A DNA stretch of 64,000 nt from Rhodoferax antarcticus ANT.BR (GTDB lineage Bacteria; Pseudomonadota; Gammaproteobacteria; Burkholderiales; Burkholderiaceae_C), in contig NZ_MSYM01000013.1 in the NCBI RefSeq assembly GCF_001938565.1, positions 683,496 to 747,495 on the forward strand, written 5' to 3'. The notes under the pieces are model-generated. The model was not told where the DNA came from. It was given only the letters and a program-made list of their open reading frames with translations, and searched no databases. The position numbers and the translations under genes are program-made. Positions 1-9,203 of the stretch are shown here, piece after piece. How positions within the stretch are numbered: the stretch's first letter is position 1; each line of letters opens with the position of its first letter.

Positions 1-68
1 GCTTGCGTTACAAATCCAAAGTGTCGGGCTCACCCTTCACAGCGGCTACTTCCTTTGGCGCTGCCACC

Positions 69-218
69 ATGTCTTGCTTTTTATGTGGCAAGCATCGCGC
101 ACGCTCCCAGATGATTTCCAAAAAGATTTTGGGTAAGTCGCAAGCGGTGTGCTCACCCACCTGCAAGGCTCTCGACCTGGCGCTGGAAGAGGCCAACAAG
201 AAGCCCGCCAGCGACTGA
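69..218 (+). CDS. Small Cys-pair protein upstream of dsbB
   Basis: 49-residue basic protein opening with a CFLCG pair (residues 3-6) and a later CSPTC pair, an arrangement typical of small zinc-binding folds. I do not recognise the family. ATG 69 is preferred over the upstream TTG at 3 because the Cys pair follows it directly. The stop overlaps the dsbB start (TGATG, 216-220), so the two are probably translationally coupled. A metal or thiol-redox role next to dsbB is possible but unproven. The upstream side is cut close to the window edge, so promoter and operon context cannot be judged. Confidence 0.55.
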   Translation: MSCFLCGKHRARSQMISKKILGKSQAVCSPTCKALDLALEEANKKPASD

Positions 219-751
219 TGTTCTCGCGCCTGCTGGCTGTGCTGGACAGCGCCCCACGGCGCGTTTTTCTGGCAATTGGCGTCATCTGCATCGCCATGTT
301 CGGATACGGTTTGTACCTACAGCAGTATGCCGGACTCAACCCCTGCCCCATGTGTATCGTTCAGAGGTACGCTCTTATTTTTGTAGCTATTGTCGCTTTA
401 CTGGCGGGGGTTGGCGGCCAAAAAAGCATACATATTGCAGGGGCTGCGCTACTTCTGTTGATCTCTGGTTTTGGCGCCTTTGTCGCAGCGCGCCAAAGCT
501 GGCTGCAGTGGTACCCGCCTGAGGTGGCCACTTGCGGGCGTGACTTCTACGGCATGATTGAGAGTTTTCCGTTGCAGCGCGCTATTCCGATGATTTTCAG
601 GGGAAGCGGCGACTGCTATGCGGTGGACTGGACGTTTTTGGGCGGCACACTGGCCAACTGGTCGTTTGTGTCGTTTACCGCCTTTGGGGTACTGGCTGTG
701 CTGATGATCTGGCGCAGGGCGCGCCAAACCCCTAACCGCCACGGTGCTTAA
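218..751 (+). CDS. dsbB: Disulfide bond formation protein B
   Basis: Inner-membrane quinone reductase that reoxidises DsbA in the periplasm. The 177-residue length fits the family. Hydrophobic segments lie at about 17-35, 47-64, 73-90 and 142-165, giving the usual four-helix topology. The first periplasmic redox pair is CPMC (C43, C46); the second is C106 (ATCGRDF) and C133 (GDCYAVDW). ATG 218 is chosen because it gives the standard N-terminus and overlaps the preceding stop. Bases 752-956, between dsbB and the convergent argA, hold nothing I can support. Confidence 0.95.
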   Translation: MFSRLLAVLDSAPRRVFLAIGVICIAMFGYGLYLQQYAGLNPCPMCIVQRYALIFVAIVALLAGVGGQKSIHIAGAALLLLISGFGAFVAARQSWLQWYPPEVATCGRDFYGMIESFPLQRAIPMIFRGSGDCYAVDWTFLGGTLANWSFVSFTAFGVLAVLMIWRRARQTPNRHGA

Positions 752-956
752 AGTATCAAACTGCTCGGCTCGTTACGCTCACAAACCACACGGGCGAGTC
801 GGCCGTGTCACCCTCGACCTACCGACGCCACGTCTTTGGCCACCCATCACATTCAAGAAACGCGTAACTATTCCAGTTGTGCTGAATGACCTGAGCCCAC
901 GGGCATGTGTCGAGGTGCCAGCAAGTCGCATGCTCGGCATCACGTGACCAAGACGA

Positions 957-2306
957 TCAACCGACTTTTTTTACCAGCACCTGGCTTTTGCGGTCCCAGT
1001 TGTATTTGCGTTTGCGCGCCTCGGGCAGCCACTCGGGGTCTACCTGCACAAAGCCGCGTTTGATGAACCAGTGCATGGTGCGGGTGGAAAGCACAAAAAT
1101 GCTGTCCAACCCAGCCAGCTTGGCGCGCTGCTCAATGCGCTTCAAAACGCGTTCGCCGTCGCCCTGACTCTGCACATCGGGGGACACAGTCAACGCGGCC
1201 ATTTCGGCGGTGCGGGCCTCCGGGTAGGCGTACAGCGCGGCGCAGGCAAAGATTACACCGTCGTGCTCGATCACCGAATACAGGCCGACATCGCGCTCGA
1301 TTTCAGTGCGGCTGCGTTTGACCAGCGTGCCGTCCCTCTCAAACGGTTCGATTAACTGCAGAATACCGCCGACATCGTCCACCGTGGCTTCGCGCAGGCT
1401 CTCCAGCTTCTCATCAACCACCATGGTGCCGATGCCGTCATGCACATACACCTCCAGCAAGATGGAGCCATCCACCGCGTAGGGAATGATGTGGCTGCGC
1501 TCCACGCCGCCTCTGCAAGCTTTGACGCAGTGTTGCAGGTAAAACGCAGCGTCGCAGGGGTGGCTGGCCTCTGGTAGCTCGCGCAGCAATTTTTCCGCGC
1601 TGTCCACAGGCAGTTCGGTACCGATCGGGTTGTCTGCACTCACCGGCCGGGTGACATCGGTGGCAATGCCCGGCACCTCGGTGACAAAAATCAGTTTGTC
1701 GGCTTGCAGCGCGGTGGCAACCGAGGTGGCGACTTCTTCCATGGTCAGGTTAAAGGCCTCGCCGGTGGGAGAAAAGCCGAACGGCGACATCAGCACCAGC
1801 GCGCCCATCTCCAGCGAGCGGGTGATGCCGGCCGTGTCGATCTTGCGCACCACGCCGGAATGCAGAAAGTCAACCCCTTCCACAATGCCCACCGGCCGTG
1901 CCGTCAAAAAGTTGCCGGAAATCACCCGCACCGTGGCTCCCGCCATCGGCGTGTTGGGCAGGCCCTGGCTGAAAGCAGCTTCAATCTCGTAGCGCAGCTG
2001 GCCAGCAGCTTCCTGCGCGCAGTCCAGCGCCACCTCGTCGGTGATGCGGATGCCCTTGAAGTATTTGGGCGTGTGGTTTTTGGCTTTGAGTTGCTCATTC
2101 ACCTGCGGACGAAAGCCGTGCACCAGCACGATCTTCACGCCCATGCTCTGAATCAGCGCCAGGTCTTGCGCCAGATTGGGCAGCTTGCCTGCGGCGATGG
2201 CTTCACCGCACACGCCCAAGACAAAGGTCTGGTGGCGGAACTTGTGGATGTAGGGTGCGACCGACCTGAACCAGGGGACGAAGGTGAAGTTGAAGGGCAG
2301 GGACAT
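957..2306 (-). CDS. argA: N-acetylglutamate synthase (amino-acid N-acetyltransferase)
   Basis: Catalyses the first step of arginine synthesis, acetyl-CoA plus glutamate to N-acetylglutamate, in the cytoplasm. 449 residues, close to the classical ArgA length (about 440). The N-terminal two thirds is an amino-acid-kinase-like regulatory domain (KIVLVHGFRPQVNEQL, about 59-74). The last 150 residues are a GNAT acetyltransferase domain (about 310-449, with AALTVSPDVQSQGDGERVL as acetyl-CoA site and a RGF segment near the end). The gene is alone here; argF and argD lie 12 kb away. It is convergent with dsbB. Confidence 0.95.
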   Translation of the reverse strand: MSLPFNFTFVPWFRSVAPYIHKFRHQTFVLGVCGEAIAAGKLPNLAQDLALIQSMGVKIVLVHGFRPQVNEQLKAKNHTPKYFKGIRITDEVALDCAQEAAGQLRYEIEAAFSQGLPNTPMAGATVRVISGNFLTARPVGIVEGVDFLHSGVVRKIDTAGITRSLEMGALVLMSPFGFSPTGEAFNLTMEEVATSVATALQADKLIFVTEVPGIATDVTRPVSADNPIGTELPVDSAEKLLRELPEASHPCDAAFYLQHCVKACRGGVERSHIIPYAVDGSILLEVYVHDGIGTMVVDEKLESLREATVDDVGGILQLIEPFERDGTLVKRSRTEIERDVGLYSVIEHDGVIFACAALYAYPEARTAEMAALTVSPDVQSQGDGERVLKRIEQRAKLAGLDSIFVLSTRTMHWFIKRGFVQVDPEWLPEARKRKYNWDRKSQVLVKKVG

Positions 2307-2568
2307 GGGGTAGGCAGCAGGTGCAGGCGTTTTGGGATCGGTAGACGAAGTGGGTGGCAGTCAATCGCTGACAACACTACCCCTATTTTGCAGCACGCGT
2401 GTGAAGGCAGCTATTGGCAACATGGCGATGCATTTGGCCGGTCAGTGATAGTCATCTTCCAGCGGGTGACGCCCGGGCTGTCTACCAGCCGCTGTCAACT
2501 GCGTGTCACAGATATTGACGTGATGCAGAGTGAGATAGATACCGCACGCATCTCTTGCTGTTTTTATC

Positions 2569-3204
2569 TCACAGTGGATTTTCTAAATGGTAAATTTCTC
2601 GTATACCATTCAAAATAGCTTTGAAGTCAATATTTAAATCAACCAAATAACCAGTATGAATGTTAAATATCCAGCCATGTACAGTTAACCCACGCGACAG
2701 ATAAGCGCGTTGCACATCAGCTGTTTTTATAACATTTATACACTGCTCTTGAACATTAAGTTCTATGAGGCGCTCGTATTTTTTCTGCTCTGAATCAATA
2801 CTATCTAATTCATTCTTGTGAAGACGATAGACGTCCCGAATATTCCGAAGCCAAGGATTGAGCAGCCCCAAATCTTCAGGAATCATTGCGGCCCTGACGC
2901 CACCGCAATTGTAATGCCCACAAACAATGACGCGATTAACCTTAAGATGATTAACCGCATAATTAATGACAGACATACAACTCAAATCAAGAGCTGAAAC
3001 CATATTGGCGATATTTCTATGAACAAAAATATCTCCTGGGCCAACGCCCATTAATTCTTCTGCAGCGACTCTGCTGTCAGAACAACCAATATACAAAATT
3101 TTAGGAGCTTGATCTGAGGATAAATTTTTAAAAAAATCTGGATCTTGTTTTGTTTTATCTGCAACCCAGTTCTTGTTTCTAATGAAAATATTTTGAATGT
3201 CCAT
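2569..3204 (-). CDS. can: Beta-class carbonic anhydrase
   Basis: Interconverts CO2 and bicarbonate in the cytoplasm. 211 residues. The zinc/active-site set is complete: CSDSR (C41, D43, R45) and GHYNCGG (H97, C100). The gene and its flanks (about 2560-3300) are strikingly AT-rich, with Ile/Asn/Lys-rich codon use unlike every neighbouring gene, which suggests transfer from a lower-GC source. It is bordered on one side by degraded genes. The 262 bases between it and argA contain no gene I can support. The symbol is by family; it could equally be called cynT. Confidence 0.9.
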   Translation of the reverse strand: MDIQNIFIRNKNWVADKTKQDPDFFKNLSSDQAPKILYIGCSDSRVAAEELMGVGPGDIFVHRNIANMVSALDLSCMSVINYAVNHLKVNRVIVCGHYNCGGVRAAMIPEDLGLLNPWLRNIRDVYRLHKNELDSIDSEQKKYERLIELNVQEQCINVIKTADVQRAYLSRGLTVHGWIFNIHTGYLVDLNIDFKAILNGIREIYHLENPL

Positions 3205-3312
3205 AGCGTGTAAGGAATAATTAGGTTTGATGGATTTCTATCGAGGCTAGATTTTGATTTGATTTTTCGAAATTTTATGAAATTCGAACCGGGTCCCTTT
3301 TCTCCAGTTGAA

Positions 3313-3615
3313 TTAGTTGGGTGGTGTTTCCTGAAGGGTGCAACTATCGGGCAAAAAGGGGTTTCCCCACCTAACGCAACGCCAAGACCGCTGCCAGATA
3401 TCAAGGCTACGCCTGCAGGCCGCAAGTCGACCTGCACCTATCTGGACAGACGAAATGGCAGAAATGATGCCCAGGCACCCAACAAACACTGCCAGTTCGC
3501 GCTCAGTCGAATCGAGGTCATCGTCATTGACTGCGCGTTCCCGTTGTAGCACAAAGTCAAACAGTCGCTCCAAATCGTCAGCCGCGTCGTCGGTGAGCCG
3601 TACCCGAAAGCTCAT
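3313..3615 (-). pseudogene. Decayed ParE/RelE-type toxin gene
   Basis: The first roughly 45 residues (MSFRVRLTDDAADDLERLF...) read like the start of a ParE/RelE toxin of the Burkholderiales type. After about residue 45 the frame no longer resembles the family, and a family-like AGVALIS stretch (compare AGYVALFEI near the toxin C-terminus) appears in another frame on the same strand. It lies directly downstream of the parD-like remnant in normal antitoxin-toxin order. Most likely inactive. A divergent intact protein of 100 residues is the alternative. Confidence 0.5.
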
Positions 3616-3653
3616 GAATGAACTGCTGATTTCAAAGTCCGAGCATCGGCCAA

Positions 3654-3893
3654 TTAGTGCTCCAGACGGTCCAGCACAACATTGGCTTCCACCTACGTGT
3701 CGGTAAAAGCTTGGCGTTGTCCAGTGAAGGCAGACTACGTCGGACGAACTCTTGTTGATTGTGTCTGCGCTGCATACTGTTTCGCACCGCAGATTGCAGA
3801 AACTCGGACAGGGCTCGCCTTCCCAAGCAGGGACTCAGTCTCAGTCCTGATCTCGGGGAGAACGCGCACCGGCGGTAATGTTGCAGTTTTCAT
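3654..3893 (-). pseudogene. Decayed ParD-type antitoxin gene with two frameshifts
   Basis: Three blocks in different frames together give one antitoxin-like protein: MKTATLPPVRVLPEIRTETE (from ATG 3893), then LSEFLQSAVRNSMQRRHNQQ with EFVRRSLPSLDNAK in a shifted frame (about 3820-3700), then VEANVVLDRLEH ending at TAA 3656-3654. First and last blocks share a frame and the total is exactly 80 codons, so the two shifts compensate. The pattern (DNA-binding N-terminus, EF/SL middle, LDRLE end) fits the ParD/CopG-type antitoxin family. Neither single frame yields a normal protein. Confidence 0.5.
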
Positions 3894-4073
3894 GGATGAA
3901 ACTGTATTGTGAAAGCGATGCAAACTTTTTGAGTGTTTTTATGAAGTACGCGTGTCGCGCTTCACACTGTGTGTTTGTCAGCAAGCCGTTGAACCGCCCA
4001 CTGCGGAATCGCGCGTTGCGTGGTGTGAGGGAATCTGAGCCTGACACCTTTTTCCTCTCAGTGGTGCGGTGCA

Positions 4074-4280
4074 TCACAGTGCTTCTGCCTTCAGGGCCAG
4101 CTCAAGTAACTCGCGTGCTTCTCGTTCGGCGCCGCTGAGTTCGTTCGCCGAAAGAGCGCCATCATGAACGAGCTTGCTGCGCAGATCGTAGACAAGCAGA
4201 GCACGCTTCGGGAGATCGCTAGTACCGGTACCAAGCGCCGATTCAACCCTTGCGAACAAGTCTCGCACTTGGCCACCCAA
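4074..4280 (-). pseudogene. HEPN-like C-terminal gene fragment
   Basis: 68 codons ending ...YDLRSKLVHDGALSANELSG... and an Ala/Glu/Leu helix. RSKLVH has the R-x4-H spacing of HEPN domains, and the surrounding YDLRSKLVHDG resembles the C-terminus of ApeA-like/HEPN proteins. Reading upstream in the same frame, a stop is met after about 12 more codons, and no start or longer domain is visible, so this looks like the 3' remnant of a larger gene. It lies in the degraded patch with the parDE and IS110 remnants. Family assignment is tentative. Confidence 0.35.
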
Positions 4281-4554
4281 TGCCTGGGTTCGAGTTCGAG
4301 AGAGAAAGACTCAGCCTCGACTGCCGTCTGCTCGGGCCAAACATGAAACGACTGGCAGCGCAACGTTGCTACGAAGAGTCGTGGTGTAGATGACTTCACT
4401 TCGAGACACTTAACGAATGAAAGGGACTTCCCAATCCCAGGCAAGCGGCGCGCCGTAGCGTGCGGTTAATGCCAACTAAGTGCCACGACCGAGAGGTGAA
4501 TCTTTTGGCACGCCGCGATTTCATCGTCCTCAACTTGGTTTGAGTGGGAAGGTC

Positions 4555-4734
4555 ATGACTATCGTAACCGTTGGAATTGACCTCGCCAAAGACGTATTCG
4601 CTGTGCATGGCGTGCATGAAGCAAGGAAACCGGCGTTGGTGTGCCCTGATGTTTGCGCCAAACCATTTGAACTCATCGGCAATCTGCCGCCTTGCCGGAT
4701 CGCAATGGAAGCCTGTTCAAGTGCTCACCACTAA
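4555..4734 (+). pseudogene. IS110-family transposase, 5' fragment
   Basis: From ATG 4555 the protein reads MTIVTVGIDLAKDVFAVHGV and later PPCRIAMEACSSAHH, the N-terminal DEDD-type RuvC-like segment of IS110 transposases; GIDLAK carries the first catalytic Asp. It stops after 59 residues where a full transposase needs about 330-400, and no downstream part is present before hrpA. It is therefore a dead insertion-sequence remnant. A longer same-frame reading from 4480 adds a non-family leader and is not preferred. Confidence 0.8.
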
Positions 4735-4763
4735 GCCCCTAGTTGGAGTCCAAAAATCGCTCG

Positions 4764-4845
4764 TAGCTGGGGATGGGTTGGGGTGGCGGCCAATTTTCTG
4801 GGCCTTTGACAGTAGGAGGTCGCCGCCCCAACCCATCCCCAGCTA
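4764..4845. repeat. Long inverted repeat after the IS110 remnant
   Basis: Arms 4764-4791 and 4818-4845 match at 26 of 28 positions as an inverted repeat around a 26-base centre. The outer 20 bases of each arm (tagctggggatgggttgggg on the left) pair perfectly. There is no U-tract, so it is not a standard terminator. It may be a mobile palindromic element or the relic of an insertion end. Confidence 0.75.
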
Positions 4846-4885
4846 GCCACAGCATGCTATCCAGCATCTTTAGACGCTATTCAGT

Positions 4886-4935
4886 TGATAGCTACTGGCG
4901 CATATTGACGATGGGCTAGAAGCCGATTTCGCCAT
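4886..4935 (-). repeat. Dispersed palindromic repeat, copy 1 (intergenic)
   Basis: Diverged copy of the roughly 50 bp family with hallmarks gatagctactggcgc and gggctagaagc, reverse orientation. It lies between the inverted repeat and hrpA. The family consensus, in forward orientation, is ctctagcccttat, a short centre, then aaagcgcaagcagctat, bounded by A-rich and T-rich ends that pair. Confidence 0.7.
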
Positions 4936-4989
4936 TAATCCAGCCCTCCATCTAACACGTCTACATGGACCCTCGATAATTGCCGCCCA

Positions 4990-7900
4990 ATGTCTCACCC
5001 TCTGAAAATCGACTTCCCCGAATCCCTGCCTGTCTCTACCCGCCGCGCCGAAATCATGGCGGCCATGGCGGCGCACCAGGTCATCATCGTCTGCGGTGAG
5101 ACCGGTTCGGGCAAAACCACACAGTTGCCCAAAATCGCCTTGGCGATGGGGCGCGGGCTGTGCAACTACCCCAAAACGCTGCCCGATGGCCGTCCCGCGC
5201 CACGCGGCAAGTTGATTGGCCACACCCAGCCGCGCCGGATTGCCGCCAGCAGCGTGGCCAAGCGCATTGCCGAAGAGCTCCACACCACGCCGGGCGAGGT
5301 AGTGGGTTTCAAGGTGCGTTTTCAGGATCGTCTAGGCCGCGATGCGTCCGTCAAACTCATGACCGACGGCATTTTGCTGGCCGAGACGCAGACCGACCCG
5401 CTGCTCAAAGCCTACGACACGATCATCATCGACGAGGCCCACGAGCGCAGTCTGAATATTGACTTCTTGCTAGGGTATTTGAAGCAGATTTTGCCGCGCA
5501 GGCCAGATTTGAAGGTGGTGGTGACTTCCGCCACCATTGACGCCCAGCGTTTTGCAGACCACTTTGCGTCGTGTCAACGCTTGGTGCCGGGCCGCCCCAA
5601 GCCGGGCGACGCCCCCTCGGGGGGCAGCGATGACGCGCAGCGCGCAGCGTGGGGGCCCTTAACTCCTGCACCGATCATCATGGTGTCGGGGCGCATGTTC
5701 CCGGTGGAGCAACGCTGGCGGCCCTTTGAAGAAGCGCGTGATTACGACCTGAATAACGCGATTGCCGACGCGGTAGACGAGCTCTGGCGCGATGTGCATA
5801 ACAGCGGCGACATTTTGGTGTTTTTGCCCGGTGAGCGCGAAATCCGCGAGGCGGCTGACCACTTGCGCGGCCACTTGAGCCACCAGCCGGTGTTTCGCGG
5901 TGCTGAGGTGTTGCCGCTGTTTGCCCGGCTGAGCCAGGCGGAGCAAGACCGTATTTTCGAGGGCCACGGCGGGCGGCGCATTGTGCTGGCTACCAACGTG
6001 GCCGAAACCTCGCTCACCGTGCCGGGCATCCGATACGTCATAGACGCAGGCACGGCGCGCATGAAGCGCTACAGTTTCAAAAGCAAGGTGGAGCAGTTGC
6101 TGGTGGAGCCGATCAGCCAAAGCTCGGCCAACCAGCGCGCTGGGCGCTGCGGGCGGGTGGCCAACGGTATTTGTATCCGGCTCTATGACGAGAAAGACTT
6201 TATTGGTCGGCCCAAATTCACCGACCCCGAAATCTTGCGCTCAAGCTTGGCCGGGGTAATTTTGCGCATGAAGTCGCTGCACTTGGGGCAGGTGGAAGAC
6301 TTCCCGTTTTTGGAGGCACCCTCAGGCCGCGCGATTGCCGACGGTTACCAGTTGCTAAATGAGTTGGGCGCGGTGAATGATGCCAACGGGCTGACCGCGA
6401 TGGGCGGCGAGCTGGCCCGGCTGCCGCTTGACCCGCGTGTGGGCCGCATGATTTTGGAAGCGCGCTCTAGAGAAGCGTTGGACGAAGTGCTGGTGATTGC
6501 CTCTGCCTTGAGCGTGCAGGACGTGCGCGACCGGCCCATGGAGGCGCAGCAGCAAGCCGACCAAGCGCACGTCAAGTTTGACGACGAGAAGAGCGAATTC
6601 AGCGGCTACCTCAAGCTGTGGAAGTGGATTAATGATGCGCGCGGCGGTTCGCATGAGGCCACACCAGGAGTTGGGATGGCCGGGCGTTCTGCGCAGGTCA
6701 AGGCGGAGCAAGCGCAGCGGGCGGGGGACACGGAGCAAAACGTCCGGCCACCCCAGCGCTCAACGCCTGCGCCATCGCACAAGCTCAGCAACCGCCAATA
6801 CGAGCAACTGCTGCGGCAAAACTTCATCAGCATGCGCCGCGTGCGCGAGTGGCGCGACATTTACAGCCAGCTGCACACCGTGGTGGCGGAGCACAAATGG
6901 CGCATCAACACCCAGCCTGCCAGCTACGAGCAATTGCACCTGTCGATGCTGGCCGGGCTGCTGGGCAACATCGGCTGCAAGCTGGAAACCGATGGCGCCA
7001 ACGGCGAATACCTGGGTGCGCGCAGCATCAAGTTTTACCCGCACCCCGGCGCGCATTTGGTCAAAAAGCCGGGCCGCTGGATTGTGGCCGCCGAGTTGGT
7101 CGAAACCACGCGCCTGTTTGGCAGAGGCATTGCGGCGATTGAGCCGCAGTGGCTGGAGCAGGTTGGCGCGCACCTGTTGAAGAAGCAGTTGCTTGACCCG
7201 CATTGGGAAAAAAGGCAAGCCGAGGTGAACGCGCTGGAGCGCGCCACGCTGTATGGCATCGTTATTTACAGCGGCAGGCGGGTGAACTACAGCCGGGTGG
7301 ATTTGCCCGGTGCGCGTGAGATTTTTATCCGCGAGGCGCTGGTTGGCGGCCAGTGGGAGACCAAGCTGCCGTTTTTGGCGGCCAACCACAAGCTCATTGC
7401 GCAGGTGGAAGACCTGGAGCACAAAGCGCGTCGCCAGGATGTGCTGGTGGACGACGAGCTGATCTACGCCTTTTACGACCAGCAGCTGCCGCCCGAGGTG
7501 TGCAGCGGCTTCACCTTTGAGGCCTGGTACCGCGACGCGGCCAAGATCAACCCGAAACTCTTGCTGCTCACCAAAGAGGAGCTGATGCGCCACGAGGCGG
7601 CGGGCATCACCACCCAGTCGTTCCCGAAAACTGTGCGCCTGGGCGGTGTGGACTGCGCTGCCACCTACTTGCACGAGCCGGGTGACCCCAAAGACGGCTT
7701 GACGGCGACGGTGCCGATTTTTGTGCTGAACCAGGTCAATGAGGAGCGTTGCGAGTGGCTGGTGCCGGGCATGCTCAAGGACAAAATTCAGGCACTCATC
7801 AAAACCCTGCACCAGCGCCCGCGCTCGCGCCTGGTGCCGCTGCCCGAGTCGGCGCGCAAGATGGCAGATCAGCTCAACGAGCCCGCGCTGTTTGGCCATG

Positions 7901-9123
7901 GCTCCTTGATCGAGGCGGTGCTGAAACTGGTGCGCCTGGCCACCACGGTGGATGTGGTGCGCGCCGACATCAAGGTTGACATGCTGCCGCCGCACTTTTT
8001 TATGAATTTTCGCGTGGTGGACGAGCATGGCCGCCAGTTAGGCCAGGGGCGCAATCTTGGGGCTTTGAAGGCCGAGTTGGGTGCGCAAGCACGTGGCGCA
8101 TTTCAGGCGCTGGCCGGGCTGAAGATGGCCAAGACCGCAGCACCTTCATTAGAATTTAAGCAAAATCAGCCTCTAGCCCTTATGGATAAAGCGCTAGCAG
8201 CTACTAAAAATATAGTATCTGAGCCCGCGCCCAAAGCCAGTCCAGCGGGTGTTAAACACACAGCTTGGACCTTTGGCGAACTGCCTGAGCTGCTGGAGAT
8301 TCAAAAAGGCGGGCAGACGCTGATTGGTTACCCGGCGCTGCTGGACGCGGGCGATGCGGTCACCATCGAGGTGTTTGACGAGCCCGAGGTGGCCGCTGCC
8401 AAACACCGCGCCGGCCTGCGCCGCCTGTTTGCGCTGCAGATCAAAGACGCGCTCAAATACCTTGAAAAAAACGTGCCCGACCTGCAAAAAATGGCCGTGA
8501 CCTACATGCAGGTCGGCAAAAACCCGGACGGCTCAGGCACCGGCGGCACGCTGGAAGAACTGCGAGAACAGATCATTCAAGTGGCGCTAGACCGCGCTTT
8601 TTTGCTGGAACCACTGCCCGCCGACGAATTTGCCTTCAAGAAACGGGTGGACGAGGGGCGAGGGCGCCTGACCCTGATTTGCACCGAAGTCGCGCGCCTG
8701 GCTGCTGCGATTTTGAGCGAATACGCCGTGGCCGCACGCAAGATCAAGGACAGCAAAAACGCGCCGGACGCCACCGCAGACGCCGCCCAGCAACTCACCC
8801 GGCTGATGCCCAAGAAGTTTCTGAGCGTCACGCCGTGGCCCAGCCTGCAGCACTTTGGTCGCTACCAAAAAGCCATCACCGCCCGGCTGGAAAAATACCG
8901 CGCCGACCCGGCCCGCGACAATGCTCGCCTGAAAGAGTTGCAGCCGCTGGAGCAGCGCTATTGGCGCTTGGTGGCCGAGCGCAAAGGCGTGGTGGACGAG
9001 CGCCTGCAGGAATTCCGCTGGCTGCTTGAAGAATTGCGGGTGAGCTTTTTCGCGCAAGAACTGCGCACGCCGCAGCCGGTGAGTGTGAAGCGACTGGAGA
9101 AGGCTTGGGCGCAGCTAGGTTAG
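4990..9123 (+). CDS. hrpA: ATP-dependent RNA helicase HrpA
   Basis: DEAH-box helicase acting on RNA in the cytoplasm (stalled ribosomes and mRNA processing in E. coli). Walker [10 protein letters not shown] (36-44), DEAH (148-151), motif [10 protein letters not shown] (from 382), then ratchet and OB regions and the HrpA-specific C-terminus (ending LEKAWAQLG). At 1377 residues it is longer than the usual 1300. The excess maps largely to three in-frame repeat-derived inserts, at about residues 200-224, 559-590 and 1057-1077, in linkers rather than motifs. It follows a run of degraded mobile DNA and is transcribed alone. Confidence 0.95.
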   Translation: MSHPLKIDFPESLPVSTRRAEIMAAMAAHQVIIVCGETGSGKTTQLPKIALAMGRGLCNYPKTLPDGRPAPRGKLIGHTQPRRIAASSVAKRIAEELHTTPGEVVGFKVRFQDRLGRDASVKLMTDGILLAETQTDPLLKAYDTIIIDEAHERSLNIDFLLGYLKQILPRRPDLKVVVTSATIDAQRFADHFASCQRLVPGRPKPGDAPSGGSDDAQRAAWGPLTPAPIIMVSGRMFPVEQRWRPFEEARDYDLNNAIADAVDELWRDVHNSGDILVFLPGEREIREAADHLRGHLSHQPVFRGAEVLPLFARLSQAEQDRIFEGHGGRRIVLATNVAETSLTVPGIRYVIDAGTARMKRYSFKSKVEQLLVEPISQSSANQRAGRCGRVANGICIRLYDEKDFIGRPKFTDPEILRSSLAGVILRMKSLHLGQVEDFPFLEAPSGRAIADGYQLLNELGAVNDANGLTAMGGELARLPLDPRVGRMILEARSREALDEVLVIASALSVQDVRDRPMEAQQQADQAHVKFDDEKSEFSGYLKLWKWINDARGGSHEATPGVGMAGRSAQVKAEQAQRAGDTEQNVRPPQRSTPAPSHKLSNRQYEQLLRQNFISMRRVREWRDIYSQLHTVVAEHKWRINTQPASYEQLHLSMLAGLLGNIGCKLETDGANGEYLGARSIKFYPHPGAHLVKKPGRWIVAAELVETTRLFGRGIAAIEPQWLEQVGAHLLKKQLLDPHWEKRQAEVNALERATLYGIVIYSGRRVNYSRVDLPGAREIFIREALVGGQWETKLPFLAANHKLIAQVEDLEHKARRQDVLVDDELIYAFYDQQLPPEVCSGFTFEAWYRDAAKINPKLLLLTKEELMRHEAAGITTQSFPKTVRLGGVDCAATYLHEPGDPKDGLTATVPIFVLNQVNEERCEWLVPGMLKDKIQALIKTLHQRPRSRLVPLPESARKMADQLNEPALFGHGSLIEAVLKLVRLATTVDVVRADIKVDMLPPHFFMNFRVVDEHGRQLGQGRNLGALKAELGAQARGAFQALAGLKMAKTAAPSLEFKQNQPLALMDKALAATKNIVSEPAPKASPAGVKHTAWTFGELPELLEIQKGGQTLIGYPALLDAGDAVTIEVFDEPEVAAAKHRAGLRRLFALQIKDALKYLEKNVPDLQKMAVTYMQVGKNPDGSGTGGTLEELREQIIQVALDRAFLLEPLPADEFAFKKRVDEGRGRLTLICTEVARLAAAILSEYAVAARKIKDSKNAPDATADAAQQLTRLMPKKFLSVTPWPSLQHFGRYQKAITARLEKYRADPARDNARLKELQPLEQRYWRLVAERKGVVDERLQEFRWLLEELRVSFFAQELRTPQPVSVKRLEKAWAQLG
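5591..5658 (+). repeat. GC-rich palindromic repeat inserted in frame in hrpA
   Basis: Contains gccccctcggggggcagc followed by a gcgcagcgtgggggccc end. It encodes [17 protein letters not shown] and a few more residues between the SATIDAQRF motif and the VSGRMFPVE strand, where HrpA proteins normally have a short connection. The sequence type recalls a repeat I know to be common in Comamonadaceae intergenic regions. Confidence 0.6.
6672..6755 (+). repeat. Second palindromic insert within hrpA
   Basis: Arms tgggatggccgggcgtt (6672-6688) and its near-complement (6739-6755) pair at 15 of 17 positions around a 50-base centre. The encoded segment ([20 protein letters not shown] and following, about residues 556-592) interrupts the normally continuous WINDARGG...[16 protein letters not shown] region of HrpA. 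Confidence 0.55.
8160..8218 (+). repeat. Dispersed palindromic repeat, copy 2 (inside hrpA)
   Basis: Contains cctctagcccttatggat and gcgctagcagctac. It is read in frame as [15 protein letters not shown] within the C-terminal linker of HrpA. Confidence 0.85.
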
Positions 9124-9127
9124 TGCC

Positions 9128-9176
9128 AAAAAAGCACTCTAGCCCTTTAAATACAAGCGCTGGCAGCTATTGATTA
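9128..9176 (+). repeat. Dispersed palindromic repeat, copy 3 (after hrpA)
   Basis: Contains actctagccctttaa and agcgctggcagctatt. It begins 5 bases after the hrpA stop, between the convergent hrpA and BLUF genes. Confidence 0.8.
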
Positions 9177-9203
9177 AGAAGCGCTTTGAAGGCAGCGCTG
9201 AGC

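Noticed and set aside
1704-2618. 304-codon open frame antisense to argA
   Set aside because: Shadow of a high-GC gene: His/Gln/Arg-rich translation without family features, and argA on the other strand is certain.
3051-3437. 128-codon minus-strand frame upstream of can
   Set aside because: Overlaps the start of the carbonic anhydrase gene in another frame; only a short piece resembles the toxin C-terminus, so it is treated as decay debris.
6760-8028. 422-codon open frame antisense to hrpA
   Set aside because: Overlaps conserved HrpA sequence throughout; composition is typical of a mirror frame.
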